Origin: Adlercreutzia muris
GTDB taxonomy: Bacteria; Actinomycetota; Coriobacteriia; Coriobacteriales; Eggerthellaceae
Assembly (NCBI RefSeq): GCF_008831045.1
Contig: NZ_WAJS01000010.1
Location: 1 to 64,000 of the forward strand
DNA: 64,000 nt
Direction of reading: 5' to 3'
Part shown: piece by piece, positions 1 to 7,706 of the stretch
How the letters are laid out: each line of letters opens with the position of its first letter
Numbering within the stretch: position 1 is the first letter of the stretch
Translations under genes and position numbers: made by a program
The notes under the pieces: generated by a model
What the model saw: only the letters and a program-made list of their open reading frames with translations
Databases searched by the model: none
Told to the model about the DNA's origin: nothing

Positions 1-1
1 T

Positions 2-211
2 GTTGCTTGCCGATATTCCGAAAATTGGCTGATTGCTCTCGTCAACAAATTGGATATACCCGCCGGTCTCCGTTACCGCAAAGAGCACACGAGAGCAACG
101 AGCAACGGCTACGCGGGACAGCGAATCACTGCGATATGCTCAATGAGACATGGACGATTGGCGCGTGCTGCTATCCTCGCCAGCGAACGAAAGGAGCACG
201 CATGGACATAG
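2..211 (+). CDS. 3' end of an unidentified gene (partial)
   Basis: The second reading frame is open from the window edge to a TAG at 209-211, giving about 69 residues of the C-terminus of a protein that begins outside the window. The visible part has the segment NWLIALVNKLDIPAG and ends with an ERK-containing basic stretch. This is faintly like the C-terminal half of LAGLIDADG-type endonucleases, but too little is visible to name it. The next small gene overlaps its stop codon, as is common in phage gene strings. Another frame is also open across the same bases, so even the frame is a judgement. Confidence 0.3.
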   Translation, partial: VACRYSENWLIALVNKLDIPAGLRYRKEHTRATSNGYAGQRITAICSMRHGRLARAAILASERKEHAWT

Positions 212-375
212 AGGCAGTAGAGGCCCTGTCCCGGGCTGCATCGGCCCTAGAAGCAGCCTCTGAGGCAATAGTCGCAGACCCCGGGGAGCGGCCCGGGCTG
301 TGCGGGATGATGGCGCTGTGGCTCGCCGAAGAGGCCGAGCGGGCACGCGATGCTGTCGAGGGCGCGTCTGGTTAG
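202..375 (+). CDS. small hypothetical protein of the integrated element (57 aa)
   Basis: The ATG at 202 has a good ribosome binding site (AAAGGAG, about 6 bases upstream). The product is an acidic, alanine- and glutamate-rich helical protein of 57 residues with no transmembrane segment that I can see. I do not recognise the family. It ends tail-to-tail with the integrase gene, overlapping it by 4 bases. Small acidic proteins of this sort are common in phage and mobile-element gene strings, but no function can be given. Confidence 0.5.
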   Translation: MDIEAVEALSRAASALEAASEAIVADPGERPGLCGMMALWLAEEAERARDAVEGASG

Positions 376-1349
376 GCGGCCATGGGAAGCGCCTCGGGCC
401 ATGCGGGCTTGAGAATGACGCCCCTGTACATATCGTCGCTCGTCTTGCCCAGCAATCGCCGGGACACCCTGCGCTGTGCCCTGGTGACAGCGGCGCGCGT
501 GAGGGCGTAGTAGTAGCGATAGCTGGTGCCCACGTTGGCGTGTCCGAGCATCGAGGCCACCAGCTCGATGGTAACGCCGGACTGGGCGGCGATGGTGGCC
601 CAGGTGTGCCTGAGGTTCTTCATCGTGACCCTCGGCAGCCTATGCTGCTTGATCCACCTCTGTATGCGGTATGTGACCTGCCCCGGCTTCAGGGCGCCGA
701 TGATGCGGCCCCTCGGTCTGCCGCGCTCCACCCATATCTGGTGGAGCCTGTCCAAGGCCCAGGGCGGCAGGTACAGGTCGCGCTCGCCCTTGGCGGTCTT
801 GGTGGGCCACAGGTTCAGGCCGTCCGAGGCCAGTTGGAGCGTCTTGCTCACCGGCACCATGCCCGTGCGCCAGTTGATGTCGCCCCAATCGACAGCGTAG
901 CTCTCCCCGGGCCGCAGGCCCAGGGCCGCGCTCAGGACGAACGTGGCCTCGCACTCGCATCCGACCATCCCCCGGATGAGGCGCTTGAGCCGGCGGTGCG
1001 TCAGGGTCTCGGGCTTGTAGGCGGGGACGCGCGGCTTCTCGACGTGCTGGGTCGGGTCGTAGACCCGCATCTTCCACTTTGCCGACGCCCAGCGGATGAT
1101 CTGCCTCAAACATTTGAAGGCCTTCCAGGCCCCGCCGGGGCCTGCGTCGGTCTTGGCCAGCTCGTCCACCCACGCCTGAACGTCGTCGGGGTCTATCTCG
1201 GCGATGGCCATATCGCCCCATCTCTTGTCAACGTAGAGCCTGATGCTGCTCTCGTATCCGTCGCACGTGTTGGTGCGCCTCCGCTGGCGCTTGGCTGGCA
1301 GGTAGTGGCTCCAGGCGATTTCTCCGATTGTCATGCTCATAGCGTTCAT
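372..1349 (-). CDS. int: tyrosine recombinase / phage-type integrase
   Basis: 325 residues. An N-terminal SAM-like DNA-binding region (about residues 5-95) is followed by a tyrosine-recombinase catalytic domain (about 110-290). Visible catalytic positions are Arg146 in GLRPGES, the box KNLRH with Arg247 and His248, His270 in MLGHANVG, and tyrosines at 277-281 in SYRYYYAL. The residue that is usually the first histidine of the HxxR box is lysine here (Lys244), a known alternative in the family. It inserts or excises the element at an attachment site by strand exchange through a 3'-phosphotyrosine. The start at 1349 has a strong site (AAGGAGGAG). It is divergent from the lysis genes, and no excisionase gene is visible in the window. 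Confidence 0.9.
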   Translation of the reverse strand: MNAMSMTIGEIAWSHYLPAKRQRRRTNTCDGYESSIRLYVDKRWGDMAIAEIDPDDVQAWVDELAKTDAGPGGAWKAFKCLRQIIRWASAKWKMRVYDPTQHVEKPRVPAYKPETLTHRRLKRLIRGMVGCECEATFVLSAALGLRPGESYAVDWGDINWRTGMVPVSKTLQLASDGLNLWPTKTAKGERDLYLPPWALDRLHQIWVERGRPRGRIIGALKPGQVTYRIQRWIKQHRLPRVTMKNLRHTWATIAAQSGVTIELVASMLGHANVGTSYRYYYALTRAAVTRAQRRVSRRLLGKTSDDMYRGVILKPAWPEALPMAA

Positions 1350-1439
1350 TGCTCCTCCTTGCCTTCATGGGGGCGCACTGCGCTGTGCGCTCCGCTGCGG
1401 TCTGCCTTGCAAAAAAATATCTGAAAGGAGGTGAGACTA

Positions 1440-1706
1440 TTGGTTGATTTTTCTGTGCTGGCGTCTTGCGCGTTCACGGCGCTCATGGGGTTCATCGGAT
1501 CGTGGGTGGCGTTCTCAAACCGCCTCACGCGGGTCGAGACGAAGATCGACTGCCTGAGTGATCGCGTCGAGAAGCACAACGGCGTGATCGAGCGTACCTA
1601 CAAGGTCGAGAGCGACCTTAAGACCTCTTTTCGGCGTTACGACGAGATGCGGGGCGACCTGCACGAAATGAGAGAGAAGATCGATGAAAGGATGAAACAT
1701 GATTAA
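1440..1706 (+). CDS. XhlA-like membrane-anchored coiled-coil protein (phage lysis module)
   Basis: I place the start at TTG 1440, because the strong ribosome binding site AAAGGAGGTG (1424-1433) overlaps the alternative GTG at 1431 and sits 6 bases before the TTG. The product is 88 residues: one N-terminal transmembrane helix (about residues 5-25) and then a charged helical, coiled-coil tail. This layout matches phage XhlA/hemolysin-type proteins, which sit just before the holin and help in lysis. It overlaps the holin gene by 8 bases. The assignment rests on size, topology and position, not on a diagnostic motif. Confidence 0.55.
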   Translation: MVDFSVLASCAFTALMGFIGSWVAFSNRLTRVETKIDCLSDRVEKHNGVIERTYKVESDLKTSFRRYDEMRGDLHEMREKIDERMKHD

Positions 1707-2163
1707 CTGGAAAGTTCGCGTCAAGCAGAAATGGTTCTGGCTGACTATCATTCCTGCCGTGCTGATGCTGCTGGACCAACTGTGGGGTCTCTTCGCGCTG
1801 CTCGGCAGCATCGAGGCGGGTCACCTCTACGACGGCCCCCTTATGGAGGCCCTGCTGTCCCTGGTCGGCACCGTCTTCGCGGTGCTCGTGCTGGTCGGCC
1901 TCCCTGTGGACACAACCACCGATGGATACGGCGACAGCGCCCGCGCCTTGGCGTACCGGGAGCCGGCGCCCAACGCCAGCGCCTACGGCCTCAAGGAGTA
2001 CGAGGAGCAGTGCGCTGCGGCCGATGCGAAGATGGTTGACTTGTCAGATCTGGTTCACAGGGGACCTGTGGCGTGCACTATCTCGGCGGCCGAGCTGGCC
2101 GATGCCGTCTCTACCCCTGTGCGGCCGGCCGATGGGGAGGGGGCGGACGATGGCGACCGCTAA
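1699..2163 (+). CDS. phage holin, phi LC3 family
   Basis: 154 residues. The N-terminus MINWKVRVKQKWFWL, two transmembrane helices (about 14-35 and 48-68), and the following motif TTDGYGDSARALAYREP are the hallmark order of phi LC3-type holins. Holins form membrane lesions that release the endolysin at the end of a phage cycle. The gene overlaps the preceding XhlA-like gene and the following endolysin gene, so the three form one lysis cassette. The C-terminal 70 residues are a hydrophilic extension longer than in the usual 70-90-residue family members. Confidence 0.85.
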   Translation: MINWKVRVKQKWFWLTIIPAVLMLLDQLWGLFALLGSIEAGHLYDGPLMEALLSLVGTVFAVLVLVGLPVDTTTDGYGDSARALAYREPAPNASAYGLKEYEEQCAAADAKMVDLSDLVHRGPVACTISAAELADAVSTPVRPADGEGADDGDR

Positions 2164-2893
2164 GGACCTGCTCGACTTCGCCGCCGGGGAAGTCGGCTAC
2201 GACCGCTACGGCGACCCGCAGAAGGGCACCAAGTACGGGCGCTGGTACGAGGAGCACGTGGACGGCCGCGCCGACAACTACGACTTCGGGGCCAACGGCG
2301 TGGCGTTCTGCGCCATGTTCGTGAGCTACTGCCTCGCCATGGTCGGCGTGGAGTGCGCTGGGTTCCCCGGGGCGTACTGCCCGAGCATCCACCACAAGCA
2401 GCACCTCTCGGTGTCCGAGCTCAAAGCCGGAGACGTGGTGCTGTTCGACTGGGAGGACGACGGCACCGACGACCACGTGGGCTTCGTGGTGAGCAACGAT
2501 CCGAGCGCCCGCGTCATCCATACCATCGAGGGCAACACCAACGGCGGCAAGGTGGCGCGCCGCACGCGCGCTTGGAGCACCATCTGCGGAGGAATCCGCC
2601 CGAAGTATGGCAACGCACCTGCATCGACGGCCAAGCCCGCGCCGACCAAGCCCGCAACTGCGACCAAGGAGGAGAAGGTGTATAAGTTTCCGACCATCCT
2701 AAAAGGCTCGAATGGAAACGCGGTGAAGCTGTTCCAGGCGGCCTACAACGCCCGCTACGGTGGCAGCCTCGCCATCGACGGGGATGCCGGGAAGAACACG
2801 GATGCGGCTATCTACGACGTCCAGAAGCGCACCGGCATCGAGACCGACCGCGTCTGCGGTCCAGATACGTGGGGTAAGATGTTCCTGGTCTAG
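2150..2893 (+). CDS. endolysin: CHAP domain with C-terminal peptidoglycan-binding repeat
   Basis: 247 residues from ATG 2150, which has a GGGGAGGGGG site and overlaps the holin stop. The frame is open further upstream, but that part only shadows the holin gene. The N-terminal domain has the CHAP catalytic pair: Cys in NGVAFCAMFVSYC and His in DDHVGFVV. An Ala/Pro/Thr/Lys linker (about residues 155-175) leads to a C-terminal peptidoglycan-binding-type domain with LKGSNGNAVKLFQAAYN, IDGDAGKNT and VCGPDTWGKM. It would cut host peptidoglycan (amidase or endopeptidase) after release by the holin. There is no signal peptide, as expected for a holin-dependent enzyme. Confidence 0.88.
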   Translation: MATAKDLLDFAAGEVGYDRYGDPQKGTKYGRWYEEHVDGRADNYDFGANGVAFCAMFVSYCLAMVGVECAGFPGAYCPSIHHKQHLSVSELKAGDVVLFDWEDDGTDDHVGFVVSNDPSARVIHTIEGNTNGGKVARRTRAWSTICGGIRPKYGNAPASTAKPAPTKPATATKEEKVYKFPTILKGSNGNAVKLFQAAYNARYGGSLAIDGDAGKNTDAAIYDVQKRTGIETDRVCGPDTWGKMFLV

Positions 2894-2986
2894 TAATGGC
2901 TGTTCAGATGGCACCTTATATCGTTGGTGTAATATCGAGATCTTCGCCAGCTAGTCTTCGCTTGCAAGCGATAGGTTGAACGAACG

Positions 2987-3021
2987 GCGCCCCCGCCTCA
3001 CCCGAGGCGGGGGCGCTTTGC
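2987..3021 (+). terminator. probable intrinsic terminator after the endolysin gene
   Basis: GCGCCCCCGCCTC (2987-2999) pairs with GAGGCGGGGGCGC (3004-3016) over 13 bp with a 4-base loop, followed by a short T stretch. It lies 93 bases after the endolysin stop. Confidence 0.6.
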
Positions 3022-3041
3022 ATGCGAGGGGAGTGCCAGGT

Positions 3042-3079
3042 GCAACGAGGCCCCCGGAATATCCCGGGGGTCTCGTTGC
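3042..3079. repeat. 16-bp inverted repeat with 6-base loop
   Basis: GCAACGAGGCCCCCGG (3042-3057) faces CCGGGGGTCTCGTTGC (3064-3079), with one G-T pair. No T tract follows on either strand, so it is not an ordinary terminator. It lies between the element's lysis genes and the first chromosomal-looking genes, so it could mark an end of the integrated element or serve as a two-way terminator. Confidence 0.5.
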
Positions 3080-3149
3080 GGCCACGGGGCGCGCCGCAAG
3101 GGGAGGAGGCGCGGCGATTCCCGATGGTCGGTGGAATACGTTGCGCCTC

Positions 3150-3314
3150 TTAGGCGGCGGGCATGGCGGTGCAGAGCGCGGCCGCCGCCTTGGCGAACAC
3201 ACCGGCGATGCCCTCATTGGCGGTGAGGGTGCCTTGATCGTAGGAGAAGATGCCCTCGACGGCATCGGCCCTTACGATATCGGAAGCGGCCGCGTCGTCG
3301 GCAGCTACGGCCAT
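3150..3314 (-). CDS. possible short gene or 3' remnant (54 aa)
   Basis: The minus strand reads a 54-residue product, starting MAVAADDAAASDIVRADAVE, then GIFSYDQGTLTANEGIAG and an alanine-rich end. The frame stays open upstream of this ATG with protein-like sequence, and no good ribosome binding site is seen. It may therefore be the C-terminus of a gene whose front was lost when the neighbouring element inserted. I do not recognise the family. The residue mix looks coding rather than random, but the case is weak. Confidence 0.3.
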   Translation of the reverse strand: MAVAADDAAASDIVRADAVEGIFSYDQGTLTANEGIAGVFAKAAAALCTAMPAA

Positions 3315-3535
3315 GGATGCCGGCTGCGCCTCGGGCGCGTCGGGCGATGGGCGCCCTTCTCGCCTGCCCCGTGCTCTTTCACGGCCACCGCAGCGCCCTC
3401 CCCGTGCGCCGCTTCTGTTGATTTGCCCCCCGCTTGCTTTCGGACGCGGCCCTTCTCGTGTATCGTAAGTCGCAACGGAAGATGGCCGCCTCCGTCGACG
3501 TGCGCGGGCGGTGCGCAGATGAGGTGAGGTTCGGC

Positions 3536-4237
3536 ATGGCGTTCGTTGAGTTTCGCGATGTGAGCAAGATGTACCAGATGGGCGAGGTGTCGGTGGCCGC
3601 TGTGCGCGCCATGAGCTTCCAGATAGAGCAAGGGGAATTCGTCGTCATCGTGGGGCCCTCGGGCGCTGGCAAGACGACGCTGCTGAACATGCTCGGCGGC
3701 ATGGACTCGGCCACTTCGGGCACCATCATGCTGGACGGGGCCGAGGTGAGCTCCTTCAATCGTCGGCAGCTGACCCAGTACCGCCGCCACGATATCGGGT
3801 TCGTGTTCCAGTTCTACAACCTTGTTCAGAACCTCACGGCCCGGGAGAACGTGGAGCTGGCGAGCCAGATATGCCGTGATCCGCTGCCGGCCGATGAGGT
3901 GCTGGCCGCCGTGGGGCTCGCCGATCGGGCGCGCAACTTCCCCGGACAGCTCTCCGGTGGCGAGCAGCAGCGTGTGGCCATCGCCCGCGCCCTGGCGAAG
4001 AACCCCAAGCTGCTGCTGTGCGACGAGCCCACGGGTGCCCTGGACTTTGAGACCGGCAAGGCCATTCTGCGGCTTCTGCAGGACACCTGCCGCACGACGG
4101 GCCGCACCGTCGTGGTGGTCACCCATAACAGCGCCTTCACGGCCATCGCCGATCGGGTCATTCATGTGCGCGAGGGCTCTGTGGCCGCAGTGGAGCGCAA
4201 CGAGGCGCCCTTGTCCGCCGAGGTGCTGGAATGGTAG
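3536..4237 (+). CDS. ABC transporter ATP-binding protein (MacB/LolD type)
   Basis: 233 residues from ATG 3536. I chose this start because [16 protein letters not shown] is the standard beginning of the family and a GAGGTGAGG site precedes it. Walker A is GPSGAGKTT (about residues 40-48), the signature is LSGGEQQR, and Walker B is [12 protein letters not shown]. These are typical of ATPases that pair with FtsX-type permeases, which couple ATP use to movement of an extracellular domain rather than to carrying a substrate through a channel. The permease gene starts 46 bases downstream, so the two form an operon. The substrate or role is not evident. Confidence 0.93.
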   Translation: MAFVEFRDVSKMYQMGEVSVAAVRAMSFQIEQGEFVVIVGPSGAGKTTLLNMLGGMDSATSGTIMLDGAEVSSFNRRQLTQYRRHDIGFVFQFYNLVQNLTARENVELASQICRDPLPADEVLAAVGLADRARNFPGQLSGGEQQRVAIARALAKNPKLLLCDEPTGALDFETGKAILRLLQDTCRTTGRTVVVVTHNSAFTAIADRVIHVREGSVAAVERNEAPLSAEVLEW

Positions 4238-4283
4238 GGGATCGACCGACCCGCAGCGTCCTCGCGAAGGCGGAGGGGCGCCG

Positions 4284-7200
4284 ATGAGGGCCTTCAGCAA
4301 GGACGTCGTCCGCTCCATCCGTCACTCTCTCGGCCGCTTCGTGGCCCTGGCGGCCATCGTGGCCCTGGGCACCGGCTTCTACGCTGGCCTGCGCATGGCG
4401 CCGCCCGATATGAATCTGGCCGCCGACGCCTACTACGACGGCACGGCTCTCATGGACGTGCGCGTCGTGTCCACCTTGGGGCTTACCGAGGAAGATATCG
4501 AGGCCCTGCGGGCCGTCGACGGTGTGGAGGCGGTCATGGGGGCCTATTCCACCGATGTGCTGGCCACTATGAATGACGAGCAGTACGTCATGCGCGTCCA
4601 CTCCCTCTCGCCGAGCGCGGCGGCGAGCGTTCAGGAGGGCTCCGCCGTCGCCTCCGATGACAGCGACTACTTAAATCGCCTCGAACTGGCCGAGGGACGC
4701 TGGCCGGCGGCCCCGGGGGAATGCGTCATCTTCAACGATAAGGTCATGAGCGGGCCCTCGGAGCTGGGGGATGTCATCGTGGTGGACGCCTCGGTGGGCG
4801 AGGGGGCCGGAACCCTGGCGCGGACGGAGTTCACTGTGGTGGGCCGGGTGCACTCGCCGCTCTACGTGAGTTCCACGGCCATGGGCACATCAACCATCGG
4901 CTCCGGTGCCGTCGAGCAGTTCATGTACGTGATGCCCGAGGATTTCGATCCCGACCTGCCCTTCGTGGAGGCCTATCTTACCGTGGCCGGCGCCGCCGAC
5001 CTGCCAGCGAACAGCATCGCCTACGACGATCGCGTGTCCGCCGTGGTGGCCGCCATCGAGGCCATCGCCCCCGAGCGGGAGCAGGCCCGCGTGGCCGGGC
5101 TTCAGGCCGAGGCCCAGGCCGATCTGGACGAGGCCCGGGCTGAGTTCGAGGAGGAGAAGGCCCGGGCCCAGACCGAGCTGGGGGATGCCCGTGCCGAGCT
5201 GGACGCGGCCAAGGCCGAGCTGGATGACGGCCAGCGCCAGCTGGATTCCGCGGCGAGCGCCCTGGCGGCCAGCGAGAAGAAGATCAGCGACGGCGAGAAG
5301 CGCTACGCCCAGGGTACCGAGGCCCTCGCGAAGCGCCGGGCCGATGCCGAGGCGCAGTTCGCCGAGGCCCAGGCGGCGGTGGAGGCCAACGAGGCGAACC
5401 TGGCCGAGGCGAACGCGGCCCTGCCGACTTTGGAGGCGTCTGTGGCCCAGGTGGAGGCGGCCCTGGCCGCGCCCGAGCTTCCCGAAGAGCAGCGGGCCCA
5501 GCTTGAGGCCCAGAAGGCGGAGCTGGAGAAGAGCATCGCCGATATCGCCGCAGCAGCTGCGGCCCTGGACGAGGCCAAGGCCCAGCTTGCGGCCCAGCGC
5601 ACGGCCGCCGACGAGCAGATGGCCGCGGCCCAGAAGCAGCTCGACCAGGGCAAGCTGGACGTGGAAGAGGGCACGGCTCGCCTTCAGGAGGGCCGTGCCG
5701 AGTACGAGCAGGCCAAAGCCGACCTGGAAGCGGGCCGCGCCACGTACGAACAGGGCGTGGCCGACTACGATGTTGCGGCCGCCGAGGCCAACGAGAAGCT
5801 CGATGAGGCCGAGCGGGAGTTGGCCGACGCCCAGCAAAAGATCGATGACATCGAGCCGCCAGATTGGCTCGTCATGGATCGATCCAAGAATTTCGGGCTG
5901 GTCAGCTTCGAGAACGATGCCGCTCGCGTCGATGCCATCGCCTCCTTTTTCCCGCTCATCTTCTTCCTTGTGGCCGCCTTGGTGGCCCTTACCACCATGA
6001 CTCGCATGGTGGAGGAGGAGCGCATGCTCATCGGCACCTTCAAGGCCCTCGGATACTCCCGGGGCCGCATCACGTCGAAGTACCTCATCTATGCGGCTTT
6101 GGCTGCCGGCCTCGGCAGCATCGTCGGCATCGGGGCTCTCTCCCAGCTGCTGCCTTGGGTCGTTATGGAGGCCTATTCCATCGTCTACTACGTACCGAGC
6201 GGCCCGTTGATCGTCGATTGGCCCATCGCCCTGGCCGCCGCCGGCATCGGCGTGGGCATCACCTTGGCCGCTACCTGGGCGGCCGCGGCAGCCACTCTGC
6301 GCGAGACCCCGGCCGCCCTCATGCAGCCGCCGGCCCCCAAGGCGGGCAAGCGCATCCTCCTGGAACGGGTCGGTCCCCTGTGGCGGCGCCTGTCGTTCTC
6401 GTGGAAGGTCACCTTTCGCAACATCTTCCGCTACAAGCGGCGCCTCGTCATGACCTGTGTGGGCATTGCCGGCTGCACGGCCCTGCTGCTCACGGGCCTG
6501 GGGCTCCAGAACTCCATCAACGACATCATCGATGTGCAGTACGGCGAGATCGTGGACTACAACGTCGTCATAACCGAGAAGGAGGACGCCTCCGATGCCG
6601 ATCGCGAGGCCGCCCGCGTCCTGCTGGACGATGAGGGCCGGCTTCCCGTGGCCGTACGGGCCACTGAGGCCTCCCTGATCGCGGTGGGCGCCAATGGCAC
6701 CGAGGCCATGACCACCATTGTGGCCCCCGACGACCCCCTGGCCTTCCAGGGGCTCTGGCACTTCCGCGCCCGCGAGGGCCATGAGACGCGCGACCTGACC
6801 GACGATGGCGCTGTCATTACCGAGAAGCTCGCCACCAAGCTCGGCGTGGCCGCCGGCGACGAGATCACCTTCGCCGAGCAGGACGACCTGGGCAACGCCA
6901 CGGCCGTTACCTACACCGTGCCCGTGGCCGCCGTCGTCGAGAACTACATCGGCGACTACGCCTTCGTGACGCCCGCGGTCTTCGAGCGCACTTTCAGCGA
7001 GGAGCCGGCGAACTTGACCGTGTACGCCCGGGCCACCGATGACGCCGCCGAGCGCGCGGCCCTCTCCGAGGCGCTGCGGGCCACCGGGGCCGTGGATACG
7101 GTGGCCTTCAACGACGAGGTCATCGATTCCTATCGCCAGATGCTGAAGTCGGTGAACATGATCGTGGTGGTACTCGTGGTGGCCGCCGCGGCCCTGGCCT

Positions 7201-7553
7201 TCATCGTGCTGTACAACCTCACGAACATCAACATCACCGAGCGGGCCCGCGAGATCGCCACCTTGAAGGTGCTCGGCTTCACGCCGCGGGAGGTGAACGC
7301 CTACATCTTCCGCGAGATCGTGCTGCTCACTATCCTGGGGGCGCTTGTGGGGCTGGGGCTCGGCGTGGTGCTGGAGGGATTCGTGGTGGTCACCGCCGAG
7401 GTGGACCAGGTGATGTTCGGGCGCACTATTCACGCCGTCAGCTTCGCCGTCGCCTTTGCGCTCACCATGGTGTTCACGGCCGTGGTGATGGCTGCCATGC
7501 GGCCCAAGCTGGCGAAGATCGACATGGTGGAAAGCTTGAAGTCGAACGAGTAG
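4284..7553 (+). CDS. FtsX-like ABC permease with a long coiled-coil insertion
   Basis: 1089 residues from ATG 4284 (site GGAGGGG). TM1 is at about residues 18-36. An extracytoplasmic domain follows, then an Ala/Glu/Gln/Arg-rich coiled coil from about 265 to 520. A first FtsX domain with three helices (about 547-690, including MVEEERMLIGTFKALGYSR) comes next, then another TM (about 722), a second extracellular domain, and a last FtsX domain (about 955-1085, with REIATLKVLGFTPREV). This is the two-half permease plan with one half carrying the coil. Related proteins are membrane mechanotransmitters that act on wall hydrolases or export lipids or peptides. The coil suggests reaching across or along the wall. 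The partner ATPase is directly upstream. Confidence 0.88.
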   Translation: MRAFSKDVVRSIRHSLGRFVALAAIVALGTGFYAGLRMAPPDMNLAADAYYDGTALMDVRVVSTLGLTEEDIEALRAVDGVEAVMGAYSTDVLATMNDEQYVMRVHSLSPSAAASVQEGSAVASDDSDYLNRLELAEGRWPAAPGECVIFNDKVMSGPSELGDVIVVDASVGEGAGTLARTEFTVVGRVHSPLYVSSTAMGTSTIGSGAVEQFMYVMPEDFDPDLPFVEAYLTVAGAADLPANSIAYDDRVSAVVAAIEAIAPEREQARVAGLQAEAQADLDEARAEFEEEKARAQTELGDARAELDAAKAELDDGQRQLDSAASALAASEKKISDGEKRYAQGTEALAKRRADAEAQFAEAQAAVEANEANLAEANAALPTLEASVAQVEAALAAPELPEEQRAQLEAQKAELEKSIADIAAAAAALDEAKAQLAAQRTAADEQMAAAQKQLDQGKLDVEEGTARLQEGRAEYEQAKADLEAGRATYEQGVADYDVAAAEANEKLDEAERELADAQQKIDDIEPPDWLVMDRSKNFGLVSFENDAARVDAIASFFPLIFFLVAALVALTTMTRMVEEERMLIGTFKALGYSRGRITSKYLIYAALAAGLGSIVGIGALSQLLPWVVMEAYSIVYYVPSGPLIVDWPIALAAAGIGVGITLAATWAAAAATLRETPAALMQPPAPKAGKRILLERVGPLWRRLSFSWKVTFRNIFRYKRRLVMTCVGIAGCTALLLTGLGLQNSINDIIDVQYGEIVDYNVVITEKEDASDADREAARVLLDDEGRLPVAVRATEASLIAVGANGTEAMTTIVAPDDPLAFQGLWHFRAREGHETRDLTDDGAVITEKLATKLGVAAGDEITFAEQDDLGNATAVTYTVPVAAVVENYIGDYAFVTPAVFERTFSEEPANLTVYARATDDAAERAALSEALRATGAVDTVAFNDEVIDSYRQMLKSVNMIVVVLVVAAAALAFIVLYNLTNINITERAREIATLKVLGFTPREVNAYIFREIVLLTILGALVGLGLGVVLEGFVVVTAEVDQVMFGRTIHAVSFAVAFALTMVFTAVVMAAMRPKLAKIDMVESLKSNE

Positions 7554-7569
7554 GGGCCGCCCGGCCGCT

Positions 7570-7679
7570 GACCCCGGCAAGGGGGCACTGCGCTCGGGCA
7601 GGTCATCGCCTTGGGGAACAGCCCAGTGGACTGTTCCCGTCGCTGCGGAATCTGCGCGCTGACCCCCCTCGCCGAGGTC
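7570..7679 (-). repeat. dispersed intergenic element, copy 1 (core read on minus strand)
   Basis: Outer arms at 7570-7585 and 7664-7679 pair with only two G-T type differences. Inside, on the minus strand, lies the core TTCCGCAGCGAC, an inner hairpin (GGGAACAG with CTGTTCCC), and then AAGGCGATGACCTGCCCGAG. The same core occurs at 48776-48893 and 50331-50440. This copy sits between the convergent ends of the permease and the small radical SAM gene. Confidence 0.7.
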
Positions 7680-7706
7680 GGCGGCCTCCGTTGCCTCGGC
7701 CGCTCG

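Noticed and set aside
300-1424. 374-codon plus-strand frame opposite the integrase
   Set aside because: Shadow of the integrase gene; no motifs and no ribosome binding site.
4890-7580. 896-codon open frame on the minus strand
   Set aside because: It is the antisense shadow of the FtsX-like permease gene in GC-rich DNA; the product is Gly/His/Leu-rich without recognisable motifs.
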